From the NCBI RefSeq assembly GCF_003583935.1, contig NZ_QYRN01000003.1:1-64000 (forward strand): a stretch of DNA of 64,000 nucleotides, in the 5' to 3' direction. The position numbers and the translations under genes are program-made. Below are positions 50,997 through 58,527 of the stretch, piece after piece. The DNA comes from Aureimonas flava. Its GTDB lineage: Bacteria; Pseudomonadota; Alphaproteobacteria; Rhizobiales; Rhizobiaceae. Each line of letters starts with the position of its first letter. Within the stretch, counting starts at the first letter, position 1. The notes below the pieces were generated by a model. It did not search any database. It worked only from the letters and a program-made list of their open reading frames with translations, and was not told the origin of the DNA.

Positions 50997-51665
50997 ATGT
51001 GGAGCGCGGCTGCGATCCTGCCACTTCTGTCGGCTTGCTCGGGCCCGCTTTCGACGCTGGCGCCCGCCGGCCCCGCCGCCTCGGCCACGGCCCTTCTCTG
51101 GTGGGTAATGCTGGCGGGCGCGACGGCGATCCTGCTCCTCGTTCTGGCCCTGGTCGGCTTCGCCTTCCTGCGGCCGGGCGTCGGCCGCGACGTGCCGCCG
51201 CAGCGGTGGCTGGTCTGGGGCGGCCTGGTGTTTCCCGGCGTGGTCCTCGGCGCCCTTCTCGTGTTCGCTCTGGCCACCGGGGAGCGGCTTCTCGCCCATC
51301 CCGGCACGCCGGGCCTCTTCACGGTGGAGGCACGCCCGCACCAATGGTCCTGGCGCTTCCGCTACGCGGACGGGCGCGAGAGCGTCGACGTGCTCCACCT
51401 GCCGGCCGGACGGCCGGTGGACGTGCGCGTCGTCGGCTCGGACGTGATCCACTCGTTCTGGGTGCCGCGCCTCGGCGGGAAGATCGACGCCATTCCGGGT
51501 CACGTGAACACGATCCGCCTCATGGCCGACCGTCCCGGCACCTTCGGCGGGGTCTGCGCCGAGTTCTGCGGCGTCGGCCATGCCGCCATGGGGTTCCAGG
51601 TCGTGGCGCACGCGTCCGCCGATTTCGACGCCGCGCTGGCCGGCGTCCTGGAGGGAACCCGATGA
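50997..51665 (+). CDS. coxB: Cytochrome c oxidase subunit II (CoxB/CoxM-type)
   Basis: A 222-residue subunit II. A short signal with lipobox LLSAC (Cys14) suggests lipid anchoring of the N terminus, followed by two membrane segments (about 30-55 and 70-90). The Cu-A site is complete: the His in SDVIHSFWVPRLGGK, and CAEFCGVGHAAMGF with the two Cys, His and Met. There is no fused cytochrome c domain. It accepts electrons from cytochrome c. The start is uncertain because an AGGGG run touches the ATG. It overlaps the next gene by 4 bp (ATGA). Confidence 0.9.
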   Translation: MWSAAAILPLLSACSGPLSTLAPAGPAASATALLWWVMLAGATAILLLVLALVGFAFLRPGVGRDVPPQRWLVWGGLVFPGVVLGALLVFALATGERLLAHPGTPGLFTVEARPHQWSWRFRYADGRESVDVLHLPAGRPVDVRVVGSDVIHSFWVPRLGGKIDAIPGHVNTIRLMADRPGTFGGVCAEFCGVGHAAMGFQVVAHASADFDAALAGVLEGTR

Positions 51666-54169
51666 CGCACGCGGATCCCGTCCGTCTCCACCGGGAGCTG
51701 GAGCGCATCTGGCGCACGCCCGGCGGGCTCGGCCGTCTTTCGGCCGTGAACCACACGGTGCTCGGCCGGCGCTTCATCATCGCCGCCTTCGTGTTCTTCG
51801 CGATCGGCGGCATCCTGTCGATGCTGATCCGCGCCCAGCTCGCCTCGCCGCGCAGTGCCTTCGTCGGGCCGGACCTCTACAACCAGATCTTCACCATGCA
51901 CGGCACGGTGATGATGTTCCTGTTCGCCATTCCGATGTTCGAGGGGCTGGCGATCTACTTTCTCCCCAAGATGCTGGGCGCGCGCGACCTCGCCTTCCCG
52001 CGCCTCACCGCCTACGGTTTCTGGTGCTACGTCTTCGGCGGGTCGATCCTGGTGGCCGCCCTCCTGTTCGGCGCCGCGCCCGACAGCGGCTGGTTCATGT
52101 ACACGCCGCTATCGTCGGGCCGCTATTCGCCGGGCATCAACGCCGACGTCTGGCTGCTCGGCATCACCTTCGTCGAGATTTCGGCCATGGCCGCCGCGGT
52201 GGAACTCACCGTCTCGATCCTGAAGATGCGCGCGCCCGGCATGTCGCTCGCGCGCATGCCGATCTTCGCCTGGTACATCCTCGTCACCGCCGGCATGATG
52301 CTGGTCGGCTTTCCGCCGCTGATCCTCGGCTCGATCCTGCTCGAGATGGAGCGGGCCTTCGACCTGCCCTTCTTCGACCCGACGCGCGGCGGCGACGCGC
52401 TCCTCTGGCAGCACCTGTTCTGGCTCTTCGGCCACCCGGAGGTCTACATCATCTTCCTGCCGGCGGCGGGCATGATCTCCACCATCCTGCCCGTCCTGGT
52501 CGGCCATCGGCTGCTCGGATATTCCTGGATCGTCGTCTCCGTCGCCGCCATGGGCTTCCTGAGCTTCGGCCTCTGGGTCCACCACATGTTCACGGTGGGC
52601 ATTCCCCATCTCGCCCAAGCCTTCTTCTCCGCCGCCAGCGTCCTGGTCGCGGTGCCGACGGGCGTCCAGATCTTCCTTTGGATCGGCACCCTGATGGCCG
52701 GCCGGCCACGCCCGACGCTGCCGATGCTCTACCTCGTCGGCTTCTTCGCGGTGTTCGTCTGCGGCGGGCTGACGGGCGTGATGCTCGCCATCGTCCCGTT
52801 CGACTGGCAGGCGCACGACACGCATTTCGTGGTCGCCCACATGCACTACGTGCTGGTCGGCGGCTTCGTGTTCCCGATGCTGGCGGCAGCCTACTACTAC
52901 CTGCCGCATTTCAGCGGCCGAAAGCCGCTCTACGGCGTCGGCCACGTCGCCTTCTGGCTCATCTTCGTCGGCTTCAACGCCACGTTCCTGGTCATGCACC
53001 TGACCGGCCTGCTCGGCATGCCGCGCCGCTACCACACCTACGAGAGCGGCTACGGCTGGGACTGGCTGAACCTCGTCTCCTCGATCGGCGGCTTCGTCAC
53101 CGCCATGGGCTTCGCGCTGGTCGCCTTCGACTTCATCTTCCAGTTCCGCTTCGGCCGCGTCGCCGATCGCAACCCGTGGGACTCGGGCGGCCTCGAATGG
53201 GCCACCGCCACGCCCCCGCCCGCCTACGCCTTCGCTTCGATCCCCACGGTGGAGGGCCGGGAGCCGCTAGCCGCCGACCCGGACCTCGGGCAGAAGCTGG
53301 CCGCCGGCGACGGCTACCTCGCCGCGGCGCGCAACGACTGGCAGGAAACGCTGGTGGTCGACATGGCGACCGGGCGGCCCGAAGCGATCCAGCTCCTGCC
53401 GCAGCCGACCTTCCTGCCGCTGGCCACGGCCCTGTCCACCGGCACCGTCGTCCTGTCGCTGCTGTTCAAGGTCTACCCGCTTGCGCTCGCGGCGACCGCC
53501 GCGACGCTCTGCCTGTTTCTCGCCTGGACGCGCGCGACCGGCGCCACGGTGGATCGGGGAGAGATCGACGCCGGGCGCGGCCTGCGCCTGCCGATACATG
53601 CCGAGGTTCGCCGCCCCTTGTCCTGGTGGGGCATGAGCTTCGTCCTGGTGGCGGACGCGACGATCTTCGCCTCGCTCCTGTTCGGGGCCCTGTTCCTCTG
53701 GCTCGTCGCGCCCGGCTGGCCACCGCCCGCGCTCGCCGAAGTCCCGCCCACCCTGCTCGGGGCGGCGGCCCTCGCGCTCGTGCTGGCCGCGATCGGTGGG
53801 GCATGGGCCCTCGCGGCCCTCGGGAAGGGGTCGGGTCTTTCCGGCACGCTGCTGGCGGCGCTCGCCGCAACCGCCGGAACGGCGCTCCTCGTCTGGGCGA
53901 CGCTCCTGGTGCCGACGCCGACCGCGCACGCACACCTGGCGACCACGGCGGCGATCCTCGCCTATGCCGCGTTCCACGCCGCGCTCGGAGCGATCTTCGC
54001 CCTCTTCGGCCTCCGACGCATTCACGCCGGCAAGGTCACCGCGCGTCGCAGCGCGGACCTGTCGATCGGCGCGTTGTGGCACGGCTACACGGCGGCTTCC
54101 GGCGTCGTCGCGTTGGCCTTCGTGGCCCTGGTCCCGTGGCTCGCCGGTATCGGAAGGGTCATGCCGTGA
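51662..54169 (+). CDS. Cytochrome c oxidase, fused subunits I and III
   Basis: An 835-residue fusion. Residues 1 to about 560 are subunit I (CoxA/CoxN); the rest is a shortened subunit III. Haem and copper ligands are present: TMHGTVMMFLF, GHPEVYIIFLP (Cu-B His with the cross-linked Tyr and the D-channel Glu), WVHHMFTVG and HFVVAHMHYVLVGG. ARDLAFPRL keeps the D-channel entry Asp. The K-channel Lys of usual A-type oxidases (PTGxKxF) reads PTGVQIFLW here, so Lys is Gln. The D-channel Asn seven residues after the Asp is Thr. It resembles rhizobial CoxN/CoxO-type alternative oxidases. It reduces oxygen and may pump protons. Confidence 0.9.
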   Translation: MTHADPVRLHRELERIWRTPGGLGRLSAVNHTVLGRRFIIAAFVFFAIGGILSMLIRAQLASPRSAFVGPDLYNQIFTMHGTVMMFLFAIPMFEGLAIYFLPKMLGARDLAFPRLTAYGFWCYVFGGSILVAALLFGAAPDSGWFMYTPLSSGRYSPGINADVWLLGITFVEISAMAAAVELTVSILKMRAPGMSLARMPIFAWYILVTAGMMLVGFPPLILGSILLEMERAFDLPFFDPTRGGDALLWQHLFWLFGHPEVYIIFLPAAGMISTILPVLVGHRLLGYSWIVVSVAAMGFLSFGLWVHHMFTVGIPHLAQAFFSAASVLVAVPTGVQIFLWIGTLMAGRPRPTLPMLYLVGFFAVFVCGGLTGVMLAIVPFDWQAHDTHFVVAHMHYVLVGGFVFPMLAAAYYYLPHFSGRKPLYGVGHVAFWLIFVGFNATFLVMHLTGLLGMPRRYHTYESGYGWDWLNLVSSIGGFVTAMGFALVAFDFIFQFRFGRVADRNPWDSGGLEWATATPPPAYAFASIPTVEGREPLAADPDLGQKLAAGDGYLAAARNDWQETLVVDMATGRPEAIQLLPQPTFLPLATALSTGTVVLSLLFKVYPLALAATAATLCLFLAWTRATGATVDRGEIDAGRGLRLPIHAEVRRPLSWWGMSFVLVADATIFASLLFGALFLWLVAPGWPPPALAEVPPTLLGAAALALVLAAIGGAWALAALGKGSGLSGTLLAALAATAGTALLVWATLLVPTPTAHAHLATTAAILAYAAFHAALGAIFALFGLRRIHAGKVTARRSADLSIGALWHGYTAASGVVALAFVALVPWLAGIGRVMP

Positions 54170-54522
54170 TGAGCGAACGGTCGGCGGCCAATCTTCTGCT
54201 GCTGGTGGCGGGGCTCGTGATCTGGAGTTCGGCCTTCGTCTCGCTCTACGCGCTGCTGTCGGTCGGCTGCGCCTTCGGGTGGGAAGCGCGCAGCGTCGGA
54301 CCGGTCTCGGTCCAGCGCGCGGTGCTCCTGGGTGTCTGGCTGCTGCATCTGGCCGCCCTCGCCGCCCTGGTCGGATGGACATGGCGGCGGGCGCGGCGGG
54401 CGGCCCCAAGCGATCCGCTGGCCGGCTTCTTCGCCCGCACCGCGCTCGCCTGCGCCGTCGTCTCGGTCGCGGTGACGCTGGTCAACTACGCGCCGATCCT
54501 CGGTCTGTCGGCCTGCCTGTAG
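54169..54522 (+). CDS. Small membrane protein of the oxidase operon (CoxP-like)
   Basis: A 117-residue protein with three hydrophobic segments, starting MSERSAANLLLLVAGLVIWS. The ATG begins at the last base of the previous stop, so it is coupled to the fused subunit. In rhizobial coxMNOP operons a similar small membrane protein (CoxP) ends the operon. The name is by position and size; I see no family motif. Its likely role is in stability or assembly of the oxidase. Confidence 0.75.
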   Translation: MSERSAANLLLLVAGLVIWSSAFVSLYALLSVGCAFGWEARSVGPVSVQRAVLLGVWLLHLAALAALVGWTWRRARRAAPSDPLAGFFARTALACAVVSVAVTLVNYAPILGLSACL

Positions 54523-54588
54523 CGGCAGGCCAGGCTAGGTCGGTCTCCGCCGACCCGGCCGATTCGCGTTTCCCCGATGCCGTGCGGC

Positions 54589-54747
54589 TCAGCGGATGGC
54601 TTCGAAACCGTTGCACCAGGCGCGCCAGTCGGCGCTGCCGGGGCGATAGGGATTGTCCCGACGCGTCCGGTTGTTACGGGCCGCATCCTCGCCTTCCATG
54701 CGCACGACGTCGTCGCGCGTCATGGCGAAATTCGCTGCCTTCATCAT
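54589..54747 (-). CDS. Small Rmf/CrpP-like basic protein
   Basis: A 52-residue protein. MEGEDAARNNRTRRDNPYRP followed by GSADWRAWCNGFEAI has the pattern G-x2-A-x8-NPY-x6-W-x3-GF of ribosome modulation factor (Rmf) and CrpP-like proteins. AAGGAA lies 6 bases before the ATG at 54747. Rmf dimerises 70S ribosomes in stationary phase; many short alphaproteobacterial homologues have unknown roles. It is divergent from glpR. Coding is supported by the ribosome site and the motif, but the family call is by eye. Confidence 0.65.
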   Translation of the reverse strand: MMKAANFAMTRDDVVRMEGEDAARNNRTRRDNPYRPGSADWRAWCNGFEAIR

Positions 54748-54933
54748 TCGGTTTTCCTTCACGATATCCAACAGTCCCTCCCAGCCTTTGGATCACAAAA
54801 CTTCGTCAACCATGCGACGGCGCCGCTCTATAGGGCGGGTCCCGCGCCGTCAAAGGGGGCGAGACCAATTTTTCGCCGATGGTTTCCACGCGAAAGACTG
54901 AGGTCGTTTCCTTTCGGGTGCAACTGACACTAT

Positions 54934-54963
54934 GTTTCGCTTCGTAGCATTCGAGTTTCGCTT
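54934..54963. promoter_or_regulatory. Candidate GlpR operator upstream of glpR
   Basis: GTTTCGCTT occurs twice, at 54934-54942 and 54955-54963, exactly 21 bp (two helical turns) apart, with a related TTTCGGGT at 54912-54919. The pair ends 27 bp before the glpR start. TTTCG direct repeats suit DeoR-family proteins. The sites probably mediate autoregulation. Confidence 0.55.
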
Positions 54964-54990
54964 TTTGCCCTTCGCCGTTCGAGGTTGCCC

Positions 54991-55767
54991 ATGTTGTCAG
55001 AGCGTCAGGCCCGAATCGTCGAAGCCGCCAAGCGTGAAGGCAAGGTGCTGGTGGACGCGCTGGCGGCGCGGTTCGAGGTCAGCGTCCAGACCATCCGCAA
55101 GGATCTGAACGAGCTTTGCGAGCAGCGGCTCCTGTCGCGCATCCATGGCGGGGCGGTGCTCGGATCGGGCGCGGAGAACGTGGGCTACGACGCCCGGCGC
55201 GCGATCGCGGCGGTGGAGAAGCTTCAGATCGGGCGCGCGGCGGCCGACCTCGTGCCAGACCGGTCGTCGCTGTTCATCAACATCGGCACCACGACCGAGG
55301 CTGCCGCGCAGGCGCTCCTGCATCATGCCGGCCTTCTCGTGATCACCAACAACCTCAACGTCGCCAACGTGATGCGGCCGAGTCCTCAGATCGAGGTGAT
55401 CGTGGTGGGCGGCGTGATCCGGCGCAGCGACGGCGGGATCGTCGGCGAGGCGGCGGTGGATTTCATCCGCCAGTTCAAGGTCGACTTCGCGATCGTCGGC
55501 GTGTCCGCGATCGATTCGGACGGCGCTCTGCTCGACTTCGACTATCGCGAGGTGCGCGTCGCGCAGGCGATCATGGCCAACGCGCGGCATGTGATCCTGG
55601 TCTCGGACGGCTCCAAGTTCGACCGCACCGCACCGGTTCGGATCGGCCATATCTCGCAGGTGCAAAGCTTCGTCACCGACCGCTGCGGATCGGAGGAAGT
55701 GCGCGACATCTGCCGCCAGGCGGGGGTGCGGCTGATCGAGACGGCGGCCGCTCCGGAAGACGTGTAG
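54991..55767 (+). CDS. glpR: DeoR-family transcriptional regulator of glycerol genes
   Basis: A 258-residue DeoR-family repressor. The N-terminal winged helix is in RQARIVEAAKREGKVLVDAL and RFEVSVQTIRKDLNELCEQR, with the hallmark RIHGGAV just after. The sensor domain has FINIGTTTEAAAQALLHH, which binds the phosphate of the effector, and VSDGSKFDRTAPVRIG near the end. The effector should be glycerol-3-phosphate. The ATG at 54991 has GAGG 6 bases upstream. It lies directly upstream of glpD and the glycerol transporter and is probably their repressor. Confidence 0.92.
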   Translation: MLSERQARIVEAAKREGKVLVDALAARFEVSVQTIRKDLNELCEQRLLSRIHGGAVLGSGAENVGYDARRAIAAVEKLQIGRAAADLVPDRSSLFINIGTTTEAAAQALLHHAGLLVITNNLNVANVMRPSPQIEVIVVGGVIRRSDGGIVGEAAVDFIRQFKVDFAIVGVSAIDSDGALLDFDYREVRVAQAIMANARHVILVSDGSKFDRTAPVRIGHISQVQSFVTDRCGSEEVRDICRQAGVRLIETAAAPEDV

Positions 55768-55778
55768 CGTCGCTTGAC

Positions 55779-55844
55779 TTTCGTTTATTTTCGTTTCTAA
55801 TCCTCCTACTTTCGCATTTGCGCGATTATTGCTGCAATGCGAAA
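55779..55844. promoter_or_regulatory. Candidate GlpR operator array upstream of glpD
   Basis: Two direct copies of TTTCGTTT lie 10 bp apart (55779-55786 and 55789-55796). A third element TTTCGCAT (55810-55817) is 21 bp further on and has its exact inverse ATGCGAAA at 55837-55844, just before the glpD ribosome site. The spacing in multiples of about 10.5 bp places all direct copies on one face of the helix. Confidence 0.6.
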
Positions 55845-55855
55845 GCGGTGGGATC

Positions 55856-57382
55856 ATGCAGAGCTTCGACCTCTTCATCATCGGCGGCGGCATCAACGGA
55901 TGCGGCATCGCCCGCGACGCGGCCGGACGGGGCTACTCGGTCGGGCTCGCCGAGGCGCGGGATCTCGGCAGCGGCACCTCGTCCTGGTCCACCAAGCTGA
56001 TCCACGGCGGCCTGCGCTATCTGGAGCACTACGAGTTCCGTCTGGTGCGCGAGGCGCTGATGGAGCGGGAGGTGCTCTGGGCCATCGCGCCGCACATCAT
56101 CCAGCCGCTGCGCTTCGTGCTGCCCCACCATTCGGGCCTGCGCCCATCGTGGCTGCTGCGGCTCGGCCTCTTTCTCTACGACCACCTGGGCGGACGCCGG
56201 AAGCTGGCGGCCACGCGCACGGTGGATCTCGCCGGCCCGCTCGGCGCGCCCCTCAAGCCCGCCTTCGCCAAGGGTTTCGAATATTCCGACGCGCGCGTGG
56301 ACGACACCCGCCTCGTGATCGCAAACGCGCGCGACGCGGCGCGGCACGGCGCGTCGATCCGGGTGCGAACCCGCGCCACGGGGGCGCGGCGCGAAGGCGA
56401 CGGCTGGGTGATCACTCTCGAGGACACGCAGACCGGCGCGACCGAGACGGTGGGCGCGCGCTTCCTGGTCAATGCCGCAGGTCCGTGGGTCGACCGGGTG
56501 ATCCAGTCCACCCTGTCGCGGCCGGACGCGCACAACATTCGCCTCGTGCAGGGCTCGCACATCGTGATGCGCCGGCTCTTCGACCACGACCGCGCCTATA
56601 TCTTCCAGAACGCGGACGGGCGGATCATCTTCGCGATCCCCTACGAGCGCGACTTCACGCTGGTCGGCACGACGGACCGCGACTATGCCGGCGACCCGGC
56701 CGACGCGGCGATCAGCGAGGAGGAGACCGCCTATCTCCTCAAGGCCGCGAGCGAGTATTTCGCCGAGCCGCTGCGGCGCGAGGACATCGTCTGGAGCTTC
56801 TCGGGCGTGCGCCCGCTGTTCGACGACCACGCCTCCAAGGCCCAGGAAGCGACGCGCGACTACGTTCTGAAGGTCGACGCCGCCGGCGGCGTGCCGGTGC
56901 TCAACATCTTCGGCGGCAAGATCACCACCTATCGCCGACTGTCCGAGGATGTCCTGGACGCCGTGGAAAAGGCGCTGGGCGCCAAGGGCCGCCCCTGGAC
57001 GGGCAAGGCCGCCCTGCCCGGCGGCGACTTCGCGGTGGACGGGCTGGATGCGCTCGATGCGCGCCTCGCCGAGGCCGCGCCCGCTCTCTCCCCGGATACC
57101 CGCGCGCGGTTGGTGCGGGCCTACGGCACGGAAGCGATCGCGATGGCGGACGAAGCCGGGCCGGGCGGCCGGGCGGACTGGGGCCGCGACCTCGGTCACG
57201 GATTGACCGAGCGCGAGGTCTCGTGGCTCGTTCGTCACGAGTGGGCCCGCACGGTCGAGGACGTGCTCTGGCGCCGCTCGAAGCTCGGCCTGCGCTTCGG
57301 CCCCGACGAGGTGGCCGGGTTGGAAGACGTGATGGGCGGGCTGGTATCGCGCGGGCGACGCCAGGGACTGGCGGCGGAGTAG
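55856..57382 (+). CDS. glpD: Aerobic glycerol-3-phosphate dehydrogenase
   Basis: A 508-residue membrane-associated flavoenzyme that oxidises glycerol-3-phosphate to dihydroxyacetone phosphate and passes electrons to quinone. The FAD motif is LFIIGGGINGCGIARDAAGR at residues 5-24. SSWSTKLIHGGLRYLEHYEF is the substrate-side signature; LVGTTDRDYAGDP and ILNIFGGKITTYRRL are also typical. EryB is a close relative, but operon context with glycerol transporter and kinase genes points to GlpD. It lies 88 bp after glpR, downstream of TTTCG repeats. Start ATG 55856 has GGTGGG upstream. Confidence 0.94.
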   Translation: MQSFDLFIIGGGINGCGIARDAAGRGYSVGLAEARDLGSGTSSWSTKLIHGGLRYLEHYEFRLVREALMEREVLWAIAPHIIQPLRFVLPHHSGLRPSWLLRLGLFLYDHLGGRRKLAATRTVDLAGPLGAPLKPAFAKGFEYSDARVDDTRLVIANARDAARHGASIRVRTRATGARREGDGWVITLEDTQTGATETVGARFLVNAAGPWVDRVIQSTLSRPDAHNIRLVQGSHIVMRRLFDHDRAYIFQNADGRIIFAIPYERDFTLVGTTDRDYAGDPADAAISEEETAYLLKAASEYFAEPLRREDIVWSFSGVRPLFDDHASKAQEATRDYVLKVDAAGGVPVLNIFGGKITTYRRLSEDVLDAVEKALGAKGRPWTGKAALPGGDFAVDGLDALDARLAEAAPALSPDTRARLVRAYGTEAIAMADEAGPGGRADWGRDLGHGLTEREVSWLVRHEWARTVEDVLWRRSKLGLRFGPDEVAGLEDVMGGLVSRGRRQGLAAE

Positions 57383-57445
57383 GCGTCGTCGCGCCGCCAA
57401 GGGCGCGGGGACGGCGTTGAGGATTTGGCTGCACGGGAGGTTACG

Positions 57446-58516
57446 GTGCTGCTGTTGGAACAGGTCGGCAAGCGGGTCGGCGCGGAGACCCACATCGAGG
57501 ACGTCAGCCTGACGCTGCAACGCGGCTCGGTGAACGTCCTGCTGGGCCCGACCCTGTCGGGAAAGACCAGCCTGATGCGCCTGATGGCCGGGCTCGACCG
57601 GCCGACGAGCGGGCGCATCTTCATGGACGGGAAGGACGTGACGGGCGTGCCCGTGGCCAAGCGCAACGTTGCCATGGTCTACCAGCAGTTCATCAACTAC
57701 CCGGCGATGACGGTGTTCGAGAACATCGCCTCGCCGCTTCGCGTGCAGGGCCGCCCCGAGGCCGAGATCCGCGAGGCGGTGGACGGCGCGGCGAGCCTGC
57801 TCAAGCTCAAGCCCTATCTCGACCGCACGCCGCTGAACCTTTCGGGCGGCCAGCAGCAGCGCACCGCGCTCGCCCGCGCCCTGGTCAAGAAGGCCGACCT
57901 GGTGCTTCTGGACGAGCCGCTCGCCAACCTCGACTACAAGCTGCGCGAGGAACTGCGCGAGGAGCTTCCGCGCATCTTCGCCGAGAGCGGCGCGATCTTC
58001 GTCTACGCCACGACGGAGCCGACCGAGGCGCTTCTCCTGGGCGGCAACACGGCCACCCTGTCGCGCGGGCGCGTCACCCAGTTCGGCCCGACGCCGGACG
58101 TGTACCGCCGCCCCGCCGACCTCGAGACCGCGCGGATCTTCTCCGACCCGCCGCTCAACGTCCTCGCGATGGAAGCGGAGCGCGGCATCCTCGTCTCGCC
58201 GCACGGGTTCAGCGTGCCGGCGCCGGGCCTCCCCGACGGCGCCTATCTAGCGGGCCTGCGCGCCCATCACCTGCGCGCCGGTCCGCCCCCCTTGGGCACC
58301 GCCGGATTCGAGGCGCGCGTCGTGGTGACCGAGGTCACGGGCTCGCAGACCTATCTCCATGCGGACATCGGCGGCGACCGGCTCGTGGCGGTGCTGCCCG
58401 GCGTGCGGGCGTCCGAGCGGGGCGCGCCGATCGAGTTGCACTTCGCGCCGGGCGACCTGCGCGTGTTCGGTGCCGACGGCCGGGCCGCCGCGCCCGCCCT
58501 GGCTCGGGCGGCCTGA
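57446..58516 (+). CDS. glpS: Glycerol ABC transporter ATPase GlpS
   Basis: A 356-residue ATPase of the MalK type with a C-terminal regulatory domain. Walker A is LLGPTLSGKTSL, the signature LNLSGGQQQRTALARAL is canonical and Walker B is LVLLDEPLANLD. The H-loop, usually THDQxEA, reads YATTEPTEALLL, so the switch His is Thr. Hydrolysis in its own site should be weak. The GTG at 57446 is chosen because GGGAGG lies 5 bases upstream; a TTG 7 codons earlier is in frame. It pairs with GlpT, which has the reverse defect. It is the first transporter gene after glpD. Confidence 0.92.
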   Translation: MLLLEQVGKRVGAETHIEDVSLTLQRGSVNVLLGPTLSGKTSLMRLMAGLDRPTSGRIFMDGKDVTGVPVAKRNVAMVYQQFINYPAMTVFENIASPLRVQGRPEAEIREAVDGAASLLKLKPYLDRTPLNLSGGQQQRTALARALVKKADLVLLDEPLANLDYKLREELREELPRIFAESGAIFVYATTEPTEALLLGGNTATLSRGRVTQFGPTPDVYRRPADLETARIFSDPPLNVLAMEAERGILVSPHGFSVPAPGLPDGAYLAGLRAHHLRAGPPPLGTAGFEARVVVTEVTGSQTYLHADIGGDRLVAVLPGVRASERGAPIELHFAPGDLRVFGADGRAAAPALARAA

Positions 58517-58527
58517 GGGAGGACGCG

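Noticed and set aside
55856-57382. Reading this FAD dehydrogenase as erythritol-phosphate dehydrogenase EryB
   Set aside because: EryB is homologous, but the gene is flanked by glpR, the glycerol transporter and glpK, so GlpD is the simpler call.
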